Shown piece by piece: positions 53,780 through 63,940 of a stretch of 64,000 nucleotides of DNA. Origin of the DNA: Lysobacter sp. Root916 (GTDB lineage Bacteria; Pseudomonadota; Gammaproteobacteria; Xanthomonadales; Xanthomonadaceae); assembly GCF_001429785.1 (NCBI RefSeq), contig NZ_LMJF01000014.1, positions 221,565 to 285,564 of the forward strand. The letters run 5' to 3'. The notes beneath the pieces were generated by a model. That model did not search any database and was not told the origin of the DNA. It worked only from the letters and a program-made list of their open reading frames with translations. The number at the start of each line of letters is the position of its first letter. Position 1 is the stretch's first letter. The position numbers and the translations under genes were made by a program.

Positions 53780-55774
53780 ATGACCTCCGCCGTGCCCCCG
53801 ATCGATCCTGCCCCGCCCGACCTCGCCCCGCTCGCCTTCGACGCCATCGTGATCGACCGCGGCGGACGCCGCCTGCTGCGCGACGGCGAGGTGCAGGCGC
53901 TGGAGCCCAAGGCCTATGCGGTGCTGGCACTGCTGGCCGGCGCCCCTGGGCGGGTGTATGCGCGCGACGAGATCCTGGACGCGGTCTGGGGCCACCGGCA
54001 TGTCACCCCGGGCGTGCTGAACCGGGTCATGACCCTGCTGCGGCACGCCCTGGGCGAGGACGCGGCCTCGCCGCGTTACCTGCACACCGTGCACGGCTAC
54101 GGCTATCGCTTCGATCTGCCGCCGGCGGCCGCGTCCGCCGGCGGGGCCGGCCCGGAATCGGTGGGCGATACGAACGCCCCGATCCCGCCGCGTGGCGCCG
54201 GCGACGCGGTGGCGATGCCGCCCCGGACGCGGACGCGCGCGATCCTGCTGACCGGCCTGGCCGCGCTGCTGACGATCGCCGCCCTGGCGTGGTGGCGCTA
54301 CGGCGGCGAGGGCGGCGGCGACCCCGGCGGGGCCGGCGCCCGCAGCGAAGCGCCGCCGGTGCTGGCGGTGCTGCCGCTGCGCGCGCTCGGCGACGACCCG
54401 CGCAGCCAGGACTTCGCCGACGGCCTGAGCGAGGAGCTGATCGGTCTGCTCGCGCGCATCGACGGCCTGCGCGTGACCTCGCACACCTCCTCGGTGCAGT
54501 TCCGCGACGCCAAGCTGCCCTTGGCCGAGATCGCGCGCCGCCTGCGCGCGACCCACGTGCTGGAAGGCAGCGTGCGCCAGGACGGCGAGCGCCTGCGCAT
54601 CAGCCTGCGCCTGGTCGAAGCCGCCAGCGACCGCACCCTGTGGACGCAGGACCTGGACCGCGAGTTCCGCGACATCTTCGCGATCCAGCGCAACATCGCC
54701 TACGCGATCGGCAACGCCATGCAGCGCCAGCTCGGCGAGAAGCCGCCGGCGCCACCGGCCAACGAAGACCCGGCGCTGTACCAGCGCTACCTGATCGCGC
54801 GCAACGCCTCGTCCGGCGGCTTGCGCAACACCAACTCCTCCGGGCTGGCGTCCGAGAACGCCTTGCGCGCGCTGCTGCGCGAGCATCCCGACTACGCGCG
54901 CGCCTGGGGCGCGTTGGCGGCGCGGCTGTGGCTGCGCTCGCTGGCCAAGGAGCCCGGTCGCGACGCCGTGCGCGCCGAAGCCGATCGGGCCGCGGCCACG
55001 GCGCTGAAGCTGGATCCGCAACAACCCGACGCGCTGGGCGTGCAGGCCAACCGCGCCTGCCGCGAACAGCAATGGCAGCAATGCCTGAGGCTGTCCGAAC
55101 GCTCGATCGCGCTCACGCCCTCGGACACCTCCTGGCGCGGCGCCCACGCGCAGCGCCTGGCGACCATGGGCTACGTCGATCAAGCCCTGCGCGAGATCGA
55201 CGACACCCTGCTAATCGCGCCTTACGATCCGATGCTGCACTTCTGGCGCGGCCGATTGCTGGACACCCTGGGCCGCCACGACGAGGCGCAGTCGCATCTG
55301 GCCATGGCCGATCCCGTCCAGGCCAAGACCGCGCGCTACTTCAACGCGGCCTGGCGCCGCGACTACGCCACCGCCGCGCGCATCGCCCAGACGCTGCCGT
55401 CCGATATGCCCTGGCGCAATTCGGAAATCGCCGCGGCCGCGGCGCTGCAGGATCCCTCGCGCTGGCCGGCGGTGCTGCCGGCGATCGAAATCTCCGAACG
55501 CAGCCTGAGCTACGGCCAGGTCGACTACGACTTCACCCGTCTGCTGCTGCCGGTGCGCGACTACCGCCGCGACATCGCCGGACTCGACGCGGTGCAGCGC
55601 GCGGGCTACGCCTCGTACCACTGGGTGCTGTGGCAGCCCGAATCGCGCGCGCTGCGCCGCGATCCCGCGTTCCAGGCCTATCTGCGCGACAGCGGACTGG
55701 CCGCGTTCTGGCGCGAGCAGGGCTGGCCGCCGCTGTGCCGCTCGGACGGCGGCGACGGCGCGGTGTGCGACTAG
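53780..55774 (+). CDS. CadC-like membrane transcriptional regulator with TPR-like domain
   Basis: A 664-residue protein. The N-terminal OmpR/ToxR-type winged helix (about 18-113; ALEPKAYAVLALLAGAPGRVY, VWGHRHVTPGVLNRVMTLLR, YLHTVHGYGYRF) is followed by one membrane segment (about 153-173) and a periplasmic part: a TolB/FlgO-like alpha-beta domain (about 190-300; VLAVLPLRALGDDPRSQDFA, ATHVLEGSVRQDGERLRISL) and helical TPR-like repeats (about 320-620). Such proteins sense envelope or extracellular conditions and bind DNA from the membrane. No obvious target gene is adjacent. Confidence 0.88.
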   Translation: MTSAVPPIDPAPPDLAPLAFDAIVIDRGGRRLLRDGEVQALEPKAYAVLALLAGAPGRVYARDEILDAVWGHRHVTPGVLNRVMTLLRHALGEDAASPRYLHTVHGYGYRFDLPPAAASAGGAGPESVGDTNAPIPPRGAGDAVAMPPRTRTRAILLTGLAALLTIAALAWWRYGGEGGGDPGGAGARSEAPPVLAVLPLRALGDDPRSQDFADGLSEELIGLLARIDGLRVTSHTSSVQFRDAKLPLAEIARRLRATHVLEGSVRQDGERLRISLRLVEAASDRTLWTQDLDREFRDIFAIQRNIAYAIGNAMQRQLGEKPPAPPANEDPALYQRYLIARNASSGGLRNTNSSGLASENALRALLREHPDYARAWGALAARLWLRSLAKEPGRDAVRAEADRAAATALKLDPQQPDALGVQANRACREQQWQQCLRLSERSIALTPSDTSWRGAHAQRLATMGYVDQALREIDDTLLIAPYDPMLHFWRGRLLDTLGRHDEAQSHLAMADPVQAKTARYFNAAWRRDYATAARIAQTLPSDMPWRNSEIAAAAALQDPSRWPAVLPAIEISERSLSYGQVDYDFTRLLLPVRDYRRDIAGLDAVQRAGYASYHWVLWQPESRALRRDPAFQAYLRDSGLAAFWREQGWPPLCRSDGGDGAVCD

Positions 55775-55781
55775 GTCGGCG

Positions 55782-55868
55782 CCGTAGGGTGCGGTGTTAA
55801 CCGCACCGTCGCGGAAGTTCGATGCGGCGCGGCGATGCGGTTCGCCTGGGGCTCACCGCATCCTACGA
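55782..55868. repeat. family B repeat unit, long form
   Basis: CGTAGGGTGCGGTGTTAACC ... GCGATGCGGTTCGCCTGGGG, ending CTCACCGCATCCTACG. About 87 bp, with arms that are inverted copies. First of two nearly identical units, period 121 bp. Confidence 0.9.
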
Positions 55869-55902
55869 GTGTGGGTGTCTTGGGGTTCTGCGCGCGATCG
55901 CG

Positions 55903-55989
55903 TCGTAGGGTGCGGTGTTAACCGCACCGTCGCGAGTGTTCGATGCGGCGCGGCGATGCGGTTCGCCTGGGGCTCACCGCATCCTACGA
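55903..55989. repeat. family B repeat unit, second tandem copy
   Basis: Same as the unit at 55782-55868 except for GGAAGTTCG/GAGTGTTCG and similar single changes. 121 bp downstream. Confidence 0.9.
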
Positions 55990-56013
55990 GCTTACGGCGC
56001 GTCCGCCTGCGGC

Positions 56014-56442
56014 TTAAGGCGCCTGCCGCAGCAAGGCATCGATGTCGCCGCGTACCTCGGCGCAGTGGCTGGCCCGATAGCTTTGCTCGTCGGCGATCTC
56101 TTCCGCCGGCAACTTCAGCAACTCGATCATGGATTGGCCCATGCCCTCGTACATGTCGTCGCCGTAGCGCGCCTCGTCGACGGACACGCCCGCTTCGCGC
56201 GCCCGCGCGTCGGTCTGCGCGCGCAAGCTCGCGGCCAGCCGGCCCAGATCGTCTTCGCCGTAACCGCACAGGGACGCGCGGCTCAGGCGCATGCCGTCGG
56301 CGATGGCCAGTTCGCGCAGCAGGCGCACCGCGTCCGACTCGACCTCAGATCGCGCAGCGGCGGTTTCGGCGGCGGCAGCGCCGCCGCTCAGAGCCAGTGC
56401 CAGCATCAGCGCCGCCGCGTTCGCGCCGCGGCGCGCGCTCAA
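56014..56442 (-). CDS. small exported protein coupled to the ABC exporter
   Basis: A 142-residue protein from TTG at 56442, which overlaps the permease stop as TTGA; ATG at 56406 gives 130 residues. The signal peptide ends GGAAAAE. Mature: SEVESDAVRLLRELAIADG, YGDDMYEGMGQSMIELLKLP, SYRASHCAEVRGDIDALLR. No family known. Same operon as the exporter. Confidence 0.65.
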   Translation of the reverse strand: MSARRGANAAALMLALALSGGAAAAETAAARSEVESDAVRLLRELAIADGMRLSRASLCGYGEDDLGRLAASLRAQTDARAREAGVSVDEARYGDDMYEGMGQSMIELLKLPAEEIADEQSYRASHCAEVRGDIDALLRQAP

Positions 56443-57242
56443 CTGCGCAGCCCGACGCCGCGCTTGAGCAGCCACAGGCCCAGCGCCGCCAGCGCGACGA
56501 CGAAGCCCAGCATCAGCGCATAGGCCACCCACAGCGGCACGTCGGAGCTGCCCAGCAGGCCGTAGCGGAAGGCGTTGACCATGTAGAAGATCGGATTGGC
56601 GTGGGTCATGGCCTCGGCCCACGGCGGCAGCAGCTTGACCGAATAGAACACGCCGCCCAGGTAGGTCAGCGGGGTCAGGATGAAAGTCGGCACGATCGCG
56701 ACGTCGTCGAACTTCTTGGCGTAGACCGCGTTGATGAAGCCGGCCAGCGAGAAGATGGTCGCGCCCAGCAACACCGTGGTCAGGGTCACCAGCGGGTGCG
56801 GCACGCTGACCTTGGTGAAGCACATCGCGATCAGCAGCACGATGGTGCCCACCATCAGGCCGCGCAGCACCGCACCGGCGACGTAGCCGGTCAGGATCAC
56901 CCAGTTGGGCATCGGGCTGACCAGCAGCTCCTCGACGTGGCGGCCGAACTTGGCGCCGAAGAAGCTGGAGGAGATGTTGCCGTAGCTGTTCTGGATCACG
57001 CTCATCATCACCAGGCCGGGGACGATGAACTCCATGTAGCTGTAGCCGCCCATGTCGCGGATCTGCGAGCCGATCAGGCCGCCGAAGATCAGGAAGTACA
57101 GGGCCATCGTGATCGCCGGCGGCACGAGGGTCTGGCCCCAGATGCGCAGGATGCGCGCGACTTCGCGCCGCACGATGGTGCCCAGCGCGGTCAGGTTGCG
57201 CTGCGCGTTGCTGATGGGCGGATTCGCGACGACCTCGTTCAT
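56439..57242 (-). CDS. ABC-2 type exporter permease (YadH-like)
   Basis: A 267-residue six-span ABC-2 permease. Blocks FIVPGLVMMSVIQNSYGNIS and ELLVSPMPNWVILTGYVAGA match YadH/NodJ-type proteins. Starts ATG at 57242, overlapping the ATPase stop. Exported substrate unknown. Confidence 0.9.
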   Translation of the reverse strand: MNEVVANPPISNAQRNLTALGTIVRREVARILRIWGQTLVPPAITMALYFLIFGGLIGSQIRDMGGYSYMEFIVPGLVMMSVIQNSYGNISSSFFGAKFGRHVEELLVSPMPNWVILTGYVAGAVLRGLMVGTIVLLIAMCFTKVSVPHPLVTLTTVLLGATIFSLAGFINAVYAKKFDDVAIVPTFILTPLTYLGGVFYSVKLLPPWAEAMTHANPIFYMVNAFRYGLLGSSDVPLWVAYALMLGFVVALAALGLWLLKRGVGLRS

Positions 57243-58276
57243 GCGCTGGGCTCCGGTTGCGCGGGCGCGCCGTTGGCGAGCGGGCCCTTGTCTAGATGGT
57301 CGCCGGTCAAGCGCACGAACAGCTCCTCCAGTCGGTTGGACTTGGTGCGCATCGAGCGCACCCGGATGCCGGCCTCGCCCAGGGTCGCGAACACGCGGTT
57401 GAGATCCATCGCGCGCGGCATCTCCAGGTCCAGGGTGTGGTCGTCGGTGGCGCTCAAGGTGGCGCCTTCGATGCTGGGCAGGTTCGCCGGCAGCACGCCG
57501 TCGATGTCGAACAAGAAGCCTTCGACGTCGAGCTTGGCCAGCAGCGCCTTCATCGGGCCCTGCTCGACGATGCGGCCGTGGTCGATGATCGCCAGATTGC
57601 GGCAGAGGCTTTCGGCCTCTTCCAGATAATGCGTGGTCAGGATGATGGTGGTGCCGGCGGCGTTGATCTCGCGCAGGGTCTTCCACATGCCGCGGCGGAT
57701 CTCGATGTCCACGCCCGCGGTGGGCTCGTCCAGGATCAGCAGCTGCGGCCGGGTCATCATGGCGCGCGCGATCATCAGGCGCCGCTTCATGCCGCCCGAC
57801 AGGGTGCGGCTCATCATCTGCGCCTTGTCCCACAGCTGGGCGCGCTTGAGCTCTTCCTCGGCGCGCTCGATCGCGACCTTGCGCGGCACGCCGTAGAAGC
57901 CGGCGTAATTGACCAGGATGTCGAGCGGCTTCTCGAACATGTTGAAGTTGAGTTCCTGCGGCACCAGGCCGATCAGGCGCATCGCCGCCCCGCGCTGCTT
58001 GGTCAGGTCGGTGCCGAAGATCTCGACCGAGCCGGCGCTGAGGTTGACCAGCGAGCTGACGATGCCGATCAGGGTCGACTTGCCGGCGCCGTTGGGCCCG
58101 AGCAGGGCGAAGAAGTCGCCCGGGGCGACGTCCAGGGAGACGCCCTTGAGGGCTTCGACGCGGTTGTCGTAGGTCTTGCGCAGCGCGCGCACGGACAGCG
58201 CGGGCACCGCCGCGGTGCCGCCGGCCGCGGTGGGCGCGAGCGCCGCGGAGGCCGTACCAGCTTGGTTTTGGGTCAT
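57239..58276 (-). CDS. ABC exporter ATPase (YadG-like)
   Basis: A 345-residue ATPase. Walker A GPNGAGKST (60-68), signature LSGGMKRR, Walker B LLILDEPTAGVD and the switch His in TTHYLEEAE. The C-terminal part has a linker beyond the nucleotide-binding domain. ATG at 58276 is chosen; the frame continues to 58351. Overlaps the permease (ATGA), so one operon. Confidence 0.92.
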   Translation of the reverse strand: MTQNQAGTASAALAPTAAGGTAAVPALSVRALRKTYDNRVEALKGVSLDVAPGDFFALLGPNGAGKSTLIGIVSSLVNLSAGSVEIFGTDLTKQRGAAMRLIGLVPQELNFNMFEKPLDILVNYAGFYGVPRKVAIERAEEELKRAQLWDKAQMMSRTLSGGMKRRLMIARAMMTRPQLLILDEPTAGVDIEIRRGMWKTLREINAAGTTIILTTHYLEEAESLCRNLAIIDHGRIVEQGPMKALLAKLDVEGFLFDIDGVLPANLPSIEGATLSATDDHTLDLEMPRAMDLNRVFATLGEAGIRVRSMRTKSNRLEELFVRLTGDHLDKGPLANGAPAQPEPSA

Positions 58277-58377
58277 TTCGGGAAGCCTGCGCCGCGAGCC
58301 GCGCGGCGATAACCGGTAGTATAGGCGCCCCCGTGGTCGCGCTCCGGCCACAGACTGTTGCAGGTTTGTCGGTAGCC

Positions 58378-59130
58378 GTGGCCATCCAGCATTTCCCCCT
58401 CAAGCTCGTCTCGCGCCGCATGCTGGCCCCCACCGTGGGCCACTACACCTTCGTCCGCGACGACGGCCAGCCGCTGGATTACATCCCCGGCCAGTTCATC
58501 CAGGTTCACTTCCAGTACGCCGACGGCACCGCCACCAAGCGCAGCTACTCGCTGGCGACCATCCACGACCACGCCCTGGGACCGGGCGAGGCGGTGGAGA
58601 TCGCGGTGAGCTACGTGCCCGGCGGCGCGGCGACCGCGCTGTTCGAGGGCCTGGACGAGGGCGGCACGGTCGACGCCAGCGGCCCGTTCGGGCGCTTCTG
58701 CCTGATGCCCGCCGACGCCAACCGGCGCTACCTGCTGATCGCCACCGGCACCGGCGTGACCCCGTACCGGGCGATGCTGCCGCAATTGGAAACCCTGATC
58801 CGCGAGCGCGGCATCGAGGTGGTGCTGCTGTTCGGCGCGCGCACCCCGGACGAGCTGCTGTACGGCGACGAGTTCCGCGCCTTCGCCGATCGCCAGCCCA
58901 ACTTCCGTTTCGTGCCCTGCTACTCGCGCGAGCTGCCGGCCGACCCGCACCCGGACACCCGCCGCGGTTACGTGCAGCAGTTCCTCGACGAGTTCGCGCC
59001 CCAGGGCGAGACCGACATCGCCTACCTGTGCGGCAACCCCAACATGGTCGACGCCTGCTTCGAGGCGCTCAAGGGCCACGGCCTGCCGGTGCCGGCGATC
59101 CGCCGCGAGAAGTACGTCAGTAGCAAGTAG
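58378..59130 (+). CDS. fpr: ferredoxin--NADP+ reductase
   Basis: A 250-residue FAD-dependent reductase. FAD motif RSYSLATIHDH, VSYVPGGAAT, and NADP motif IATGTGVTPYRAML; C-terminal LCGNPNMVDAC and the end REKYVSSK, which fits the subclass with a C-terminal residue stacking on FAD. It transfers electrons between NADPH and ferredoxin or flavodoxin. GTG at 58378 or at 58333 are possible. Confidence 0.9.
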   Translation: MAIQHFPLKLVSRRMLAPTVGHYTFVRDDGQPLDYIPGQFIQVHFQYADGTATKRSYSLATIHDHALGPGEAVEIAVSYVPGGAATALFEGLDEGGTVDASGPFGRFCLMPADANRRYLLIATGTGVTPYRAMLPQLETLIRERGIEVVLLFGARTPDELLYGDEFRAFADRQPNFRFVPCYSRELPADPHPDTRRGYVQQFLDEFAPQGETDIAYLCGNPNMVDACFEALKGHGLPVPAIRREKYVSSK

Positions 59131-59136
59131 CAGGAG

Positions 59137-59200
59137 TGAGCGTAGAGGAGTGAGGAGCGAGCGAAAGCGCTTCTACTCACTTCTCACTCCTCTACGCTCA
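59137..59200. repeat. 18-bp perfect inverted repeat after fpr
   Basis: Arms TGAGCGTAGAGGAGTGAG (59137-59154) and CTCACTCCTCTACGCTCA (59183-59200), loop about 28 bp with imperfect repeats. Purine-rich then pyrimidine-rich. Could act as a terminator or an element of unknown origin. Confidence 0.75.
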
Positions 59201-59282
59201 CTTCTCGCTTTTCGCTCCCAGCCTCACTCCTGCTCCACACCATGCCCGCCACGATGGCGGCCTCCCAGCAGCGGGGCCGGTC

Positions 59283-59705
59283 ATGGGCATGCACAGCGGT
59301 TTCACCCGTGTCGCCAAATGGGCGTCGCGCTTCACCGGCCGGCCGCTGTGTTTCGCGCTGGCGGTGGGATTGATCCTGGTCTGGCTGATCACCGGGCCGC
59401 TGTTCGGCTTCAGCGATACCTGGCAGCTGGTCATCAACACCGGCACCACCATCATCACCTTCCTGATGGTGTTCCTGATCCAGAACACCCAGAACCGCGA
59501 CACCGAGGCCATGCAGATCAAGCTCGATGAGCTGATCCGCGCCAGCCACGACGCCCACAACGCGCTGCTGGACCTGGAAGAGCTGGACGAGGCCGCGCTG
59601 GACCGTTACCGCAGCCGCTATCAGGCGCTGGCCCTGTCCGCGCGCCAGGGCGGCGAGAGCGACGAACTGGAAGAGCGCCGTTCCGACCCGGCGCCGGATC
59701 TGTAA
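59283..59705 (+). CDS. low-affinity iron permease family protein
   Basis: A 140-residue protein with two membrane segments (about 22-42 and 47-70) and the family block INTGTTIITFLMVFLIQNTQ, then NRDTEAMQIKLDELIRA. The family is named for yeast Fet4, but bacterial short forms have unproven function. ATG at 59283. Confidence 0.82.
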   Translation: MGMHSGFTRVAKWASRFTGRPLCFALAVGLILVWLITGPLFGFSDTWQLVINTGTTIITFLMVFLIQNTQNRDTEAMQIKLDELIRASHDAHNALLDLEELDEAALDRYRSRYQALALSARQGGESDELEERRSDPAPDL

Positions 59706-59722
59706 GCGCGACCTACCGCCTC

Positions 59723-59855
59723 CTGTGGGAGCGGCGTAAGCCGCGATTGTCGTCCCGATACCCAAGATGCCGGTCGTTGGCACCGGCGTCTTGCGCACGA
59801 TGTCGCCGACGCCGGACGCCCCTTGTCGCGATCGCGGCTTACGCCGCTCCCACAG
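59723..59855. repeat. family A REP inverted pair
   Basis: Forward arm about 59723-59749 and reverse arm about 59825-59855, same cores as elsewhere, about 75 bp apart. Confidence 0.85.
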
Positions 59856-59988
59856 GAGGCGTCGCGGCTACCCCGCCGCTGGGCCCGCCTGCACCGACGC
59901 GACCGCGACCGGTCCGCACTGGTCACATTTTTCCGCCTGCCTCAGTCTGTCATCCTGAAGGCGTATCGCCTTAGGACGAGAGGGATCC

Positions 59989-61506
59989 ATGCGTATCACC
60001 CAGACTTTGACGGCCGCGCTCGCGGCCGCCCTGCTGTTGGCCGGCTGCGGCCAGGGCCCGGCCGCGAAGGATCCGGCCCAGGCCGGCGCCGGCCAGCGCC
60101 TGTACGGCAAGATCGCCTTCAAGCCCTGCTCGCTGGCCAGCCCGTTCGCGGCCGACAGCATCGCCGCACAATGCGCGCGCTTTGCGGTGCCGGAGAACCC
60201 GGCCCTGCCGAAGGGCCGCCAGGTCCAGCTCAACATCGCCTGGCTGCCGGCGACCGACGAGGCCGACATCGCCGCCGATCCGGTGTTCTTCCTCGCCGGC
60301 GGCCCCGGCCAGGCCGCCACCGAAGTCTGGCCGACCATGGACTCGGCGTTCCGCGAAGTGCGCAAGCACCGCCACATCGTGCTGATCGACCAGCGCGGCA
60401 CCGGCGAGTCGAACCCGCTGATCTGCCGCAACGCCAAGGGCGATAGCGCGGTGATGGAGGACGACGCCGGCGGCATCGACGCCGCGGTCAAGTTCGCCGG
60501 CGACTGCGCGGCCAAGCTGCAGGCCGATCCGCGCTACTACACCACCACCGACGCGGTGCGCGACCTGGACACGGTGCGCGCGGCGCTGGGCGCCGACAAG
60601 ATCGACGTGGTCGGCGGCTCCTACGGCACCCGCGTGGCGCAGCAGTACGCGATGCGCTACCCGGCGCACACGCGCACGGTAGTGATCGACGGCGTGGTCC
60701 CCAACGAGCTGGTGCTGGGCTCCGAGCACGCGCGCAACCTGGACGCCTCGCTGGCGCTGCAGTTCGAGCAGTGCCGCAAGACGCCGACCTGCCGCCAGCG
60801 TTTCGGCGACGATCCGCGCGCGCAGTTGCGCGAGCTGATGGCGCGCCTGAAGGCGCATCCGGTCGAGGTCGAGTACCGCGATCCGACCACCGGCGAACTC
60901 AAGCGCGACATGGCCACCGCCGGCGCGGTCGCCGGCCTCACCCGCATGTTCGCCTACGCGCCGCAGGCCGCCGCGCTGCTGCCGCTGGTGCTCAACGAGG
61001 CCGACCAGGGCCGCTACGCGCCGCTGATGTCACTAGCGCAGATGATCCAGGGCCAGGTCAGCGAACAGATCATGCACGGCATGCAGCTGTCGGTGATCTG
61101 CGCCGAAGACGCGGATCTGTTGAAGGACGATCCGGCCGACGCCGACACCGTGATGGGCAGCGACCTGTCCACGGTGCTGGTCGCGCAGTGCAAGGCCTGG
61201 CCGACCGGCAAGCGTCCGGCCGATTTCCACGCACCGTTCAAATCGGCCCTGCCGACGTTGCTGCTGTCGGGCGAATTCGATCCGGTGACGCCGCCGCGCT
61301 ACGGCGAGCAGGTGCTCAAGGGCCTGCCCAACGGCCGTCACCTGGTGCTGCGCGGCCAAGGCCACGGCAGCTTCGCTTCGGGCTGCATGCCCAAGCTGCT
61401 GAGCCAGTTCCTGGAAAGCGCCGACGCCAAGCAGCTCGACGCCAAATGCCTGGGCACCCTGGACTACGTGCCGCCGTTCGTCTCGTTCAACGGGTGGGAG
61501 CCTTGA
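59989..61506 (+). CDS. lipoprotein alpha/beta hydrolase with TAP-like C-terminal domain
   Basis: A 505-residue hydrolase like tripeptidyl aminopeptidases of Streptomyces. Lipoprotein signal with lipobox LAGC (Cys20). FLAGGPGQAAT (oxyanion loop), DQRGTGESNPL, the nucleophile in GGSYGTRVAQ, the acid in LLSGEFDPVTPP and His in RGQGHGSFAS. Probably a peptidase on short peptides in the periplasm or at the cell surface. ATG at 59989 has AGGACGAGAGGGATCC upstream. Confidence 0.9.
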   Translation: MRITQTLTAALAAALLLAGCGQGPAAKDPAQAGAGQRLYGKIAFKPCSLASPFAADSIAAQCARFAVPENPALPKGRQVQLNIAWLPATDEADIAADPVFFLAGGPGQAATEVWPTMDSAFREVRKHRHIVLIDQRGTGESNPLICRNAKGDSAVMEDDAGGIDAAVKFAGDCAAKLQADPRYYTTTDAVRDLDTVRAALGADKIDVVGGSYGTRVAQQYAMRYPAHTRTVVIDGVVPNELVLGSEHARNLDASLALQFEQCRKTPTCRQRFGDDPRAQLRELMARLKAHPVEVEYRDPTTGELKRDMATAGAVAGLTRMFAYAPQAAALLPLVLNEADQGRYAPLMSLAQMIQGQVSEQIMHGMQLSVICAEDADLLKDDPADADTVMGSDLSTVLVAQCKAWPTGKRPADFHAPFKSALPTLLLSGEFDPVTPPRYGEQVLKGLPNGRHLVLRGQGHGSFASGCMPKLLSQFLESADAKQLDAKCLGTLDYVPPFVSFNGWEP

Positions 61507-61511
61507 GGGCC

Positions 61512-61602
61512 GAGATTGGAGATTGGGGATTTGGGATTCGTAGAACCCCTCCCTCGATTCTCTCCGCTTTTGCCAATCCCGAATCCCTAATCCCAAATCC
61601 CG
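61512..61602. repeat. inverted repeat between hydrolase and ABC genes
   Basis: GGGATTTGGGATTCG (about 61526-61540) and the inverse CGAATCCC/TAATCCCAAATCCC (about 61580-61601) bracket a pyrimidine-rich stretch. AT-richer than neighbours. Possible hairpin; function unknown. Confidence 0.6.
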
Positions 61603-61611
61603 GGCGAAGCC

Positions 61612-62354
<743 letters not shown>

Positions 62355-62358
<4 letters not shown>

Positions 62359-63542
62359 AGACCTCCTGGTTCTCCGCAACGATGGCGGTGATGCGCAAGG
62401 AACTGCGCGACATCGGCCGCGACCGCCGCACCCTCGCCCTGGCCCTGTTGCTGGGTCCGCTGCTGTACCCGGTGCTGATGCTGGGCATGGGCTCGCTGGC
62501 CGAGAAGCGCGCCAAGACCCAGCTCGACAAAACCCTGGAAGTGCCGGTGCTGGGCGCCGAGCGCGCGCCCAACTTGATCGCCTACCTGGCCACCCGCGGT
62601 ATCGTCGCGACCAAGCCGCCGGCCGACCTGGACCAGGCGATCGCACGCCAGGACGTCGACGTCGCCCTGCAGATCGGCGCCGAGTACGGCAAACAGTGGA
62701 AGGACGGACAGCCGGCGCAGGTGGAGATCGTGCAGGACACGACGCGGCGCGACGCCGAGATTCCCAGTGCGCGTCTGCGCAACGCCCTGGAGTCGTACAG
62801 CCAGCAGGTAGGCGCGCTGCGCCTGCTCGCGCGCGGCCTGTCGCCGACCATCGTGCGGCCGGTCAACGTCGGCACGCGCGATCTGGCCACGCCGGAAGCC
62901 AAGCGCGGCCTGATGCTGTCCTTCATGCTGCCCTACCTGCTGATCTTCTCGTCCTTCATCGGCGGCGCGGCCCTGATCCTGGACGCCACCGCCGGCGAGC
63001 GCGAACGCCAGTCGCTGGAACCGTTGCTGGCCACGCCGGCCTCGCGCGGCTCCATCGTCAGCGGCAAGATCGCCGCGGCCTGCGTGCTGGGCTTCACGTC
63101 CCTGCTGCTGACCTTGCTGGCGTTCAAGCTCAGCGCGCAGATGGGCACGGGCAGTTCGCGCATGCTCGACGTGAGCTTCATGGCGATCGGCAAGATGCTG
63201 CTGATCCTGCTGCCGATGCTGTTCATCGGCACCGCGCTGCTCACCTATCTGGCCGCTGGCGCCAAGAGCATTAAGGAAGCGCAGAGCCACATGACCTGGC
63301 TGATGCTGATGCCGATGGTGCCGACCATCATCCTGATGGTGAACCCGCTCAAGACCCAGCTATGGCAGTTCACGGTGCCGTTCCTGGCCCAGAACCAGCT
63401 GCTGTTGAAGGTGATCCGCGGCGAGTTCATCGCGCCGCAGGTGTGGATGGTCTACCTGGCCGCCGGCTTCGCCCTGGCCGCGCTGCTGTGGTTCGCGGCG
63501 GTGCGCCGTTACCACAACGAACGCCTGGCGATTTCGGGCTGA
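62355..63542 (+). CDS. ABC exporter permease, NatB-like
   Basis: A 395-residue permease with an N-terminal span (LALALLLGPLLYPVLMLGM), a large periplasmic part, then five or six spans (LLSFMLPYLLIFSSFIGGAA onward) with the conserved GERERQSLEPLLATPASRG. Matches NatB/CcmB-like ABC-2 exporters, possibly Na+ or other cation/drug export. Confidence 0.9.
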
Positions 63543-63568
63543 GGTTCGAGCCGCAATGTGTATCGCAG

Positions 63569-63595
63569 AAAGCCCGGCCTCGCGCCGGGCTTTTT
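63569..63595 (+). terminator. intrinsic terminator of the NatAB-like operon
   Basis: Arms AAAGCCCGGC / GCCGGGCTTT with loop CTCGC, followed by T residues. 27 bp after the permease stop. Confidence 0.92.
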
Positions 63596-63619
63596 GTTTC
63601 GATGCGGCGCGTCGCGTGG

Positions 63620-63705
63620 CCGTAGGATGCGACGACCACCGCACCGTCGCGATGCTTCGGTGTCACGCGACGATGCGGTTCGCCCAAGGCTCACCACATC
63701 CTACG
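63620..63705. repeat. family B repeat unit
   Basis: CCGTAGGATGCGACGACCAC ... CGATGCGGTTCGCCCAAGGC, ending CTCACCACATCCTACG; the same order as the units at 55782 and 55903 with substitutions. Confidence 0.85.
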
Positions 63706-63847
63706 TTCGCGAGCGTCGTCGTAACGACGAAGCGATTTCTGCATCTGCAACTGCGGTTGTTGCTGTTGCTGCGGCATTGAAGTCCAAAGGCCTTGAACTC
63801 ACACGACCAATCGTAGACCCGAAGGGCGGCGCGCAGGACGCGCGCCG

Positions 63848-63881
63848 TTTTTCGATAGGACAAGGATGTCCTATCGAAAAA
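63848..63881. repeat. 15-bp perfect palindrome
   Basis: Arms TTTTTCGATAGGACA and TGTCCTATCGAAAAA with a four-base loop AGGA. The T and A tails make it a possible bidirectional terminator. Confidence 0.85.
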
Positions 63882-63940
63882 TCCCGGCGCGAGCTCCGCG
63901 CTCGCAGGGGAGGTTTGGTCCGGCCAGCCCTTCTCTTTGG

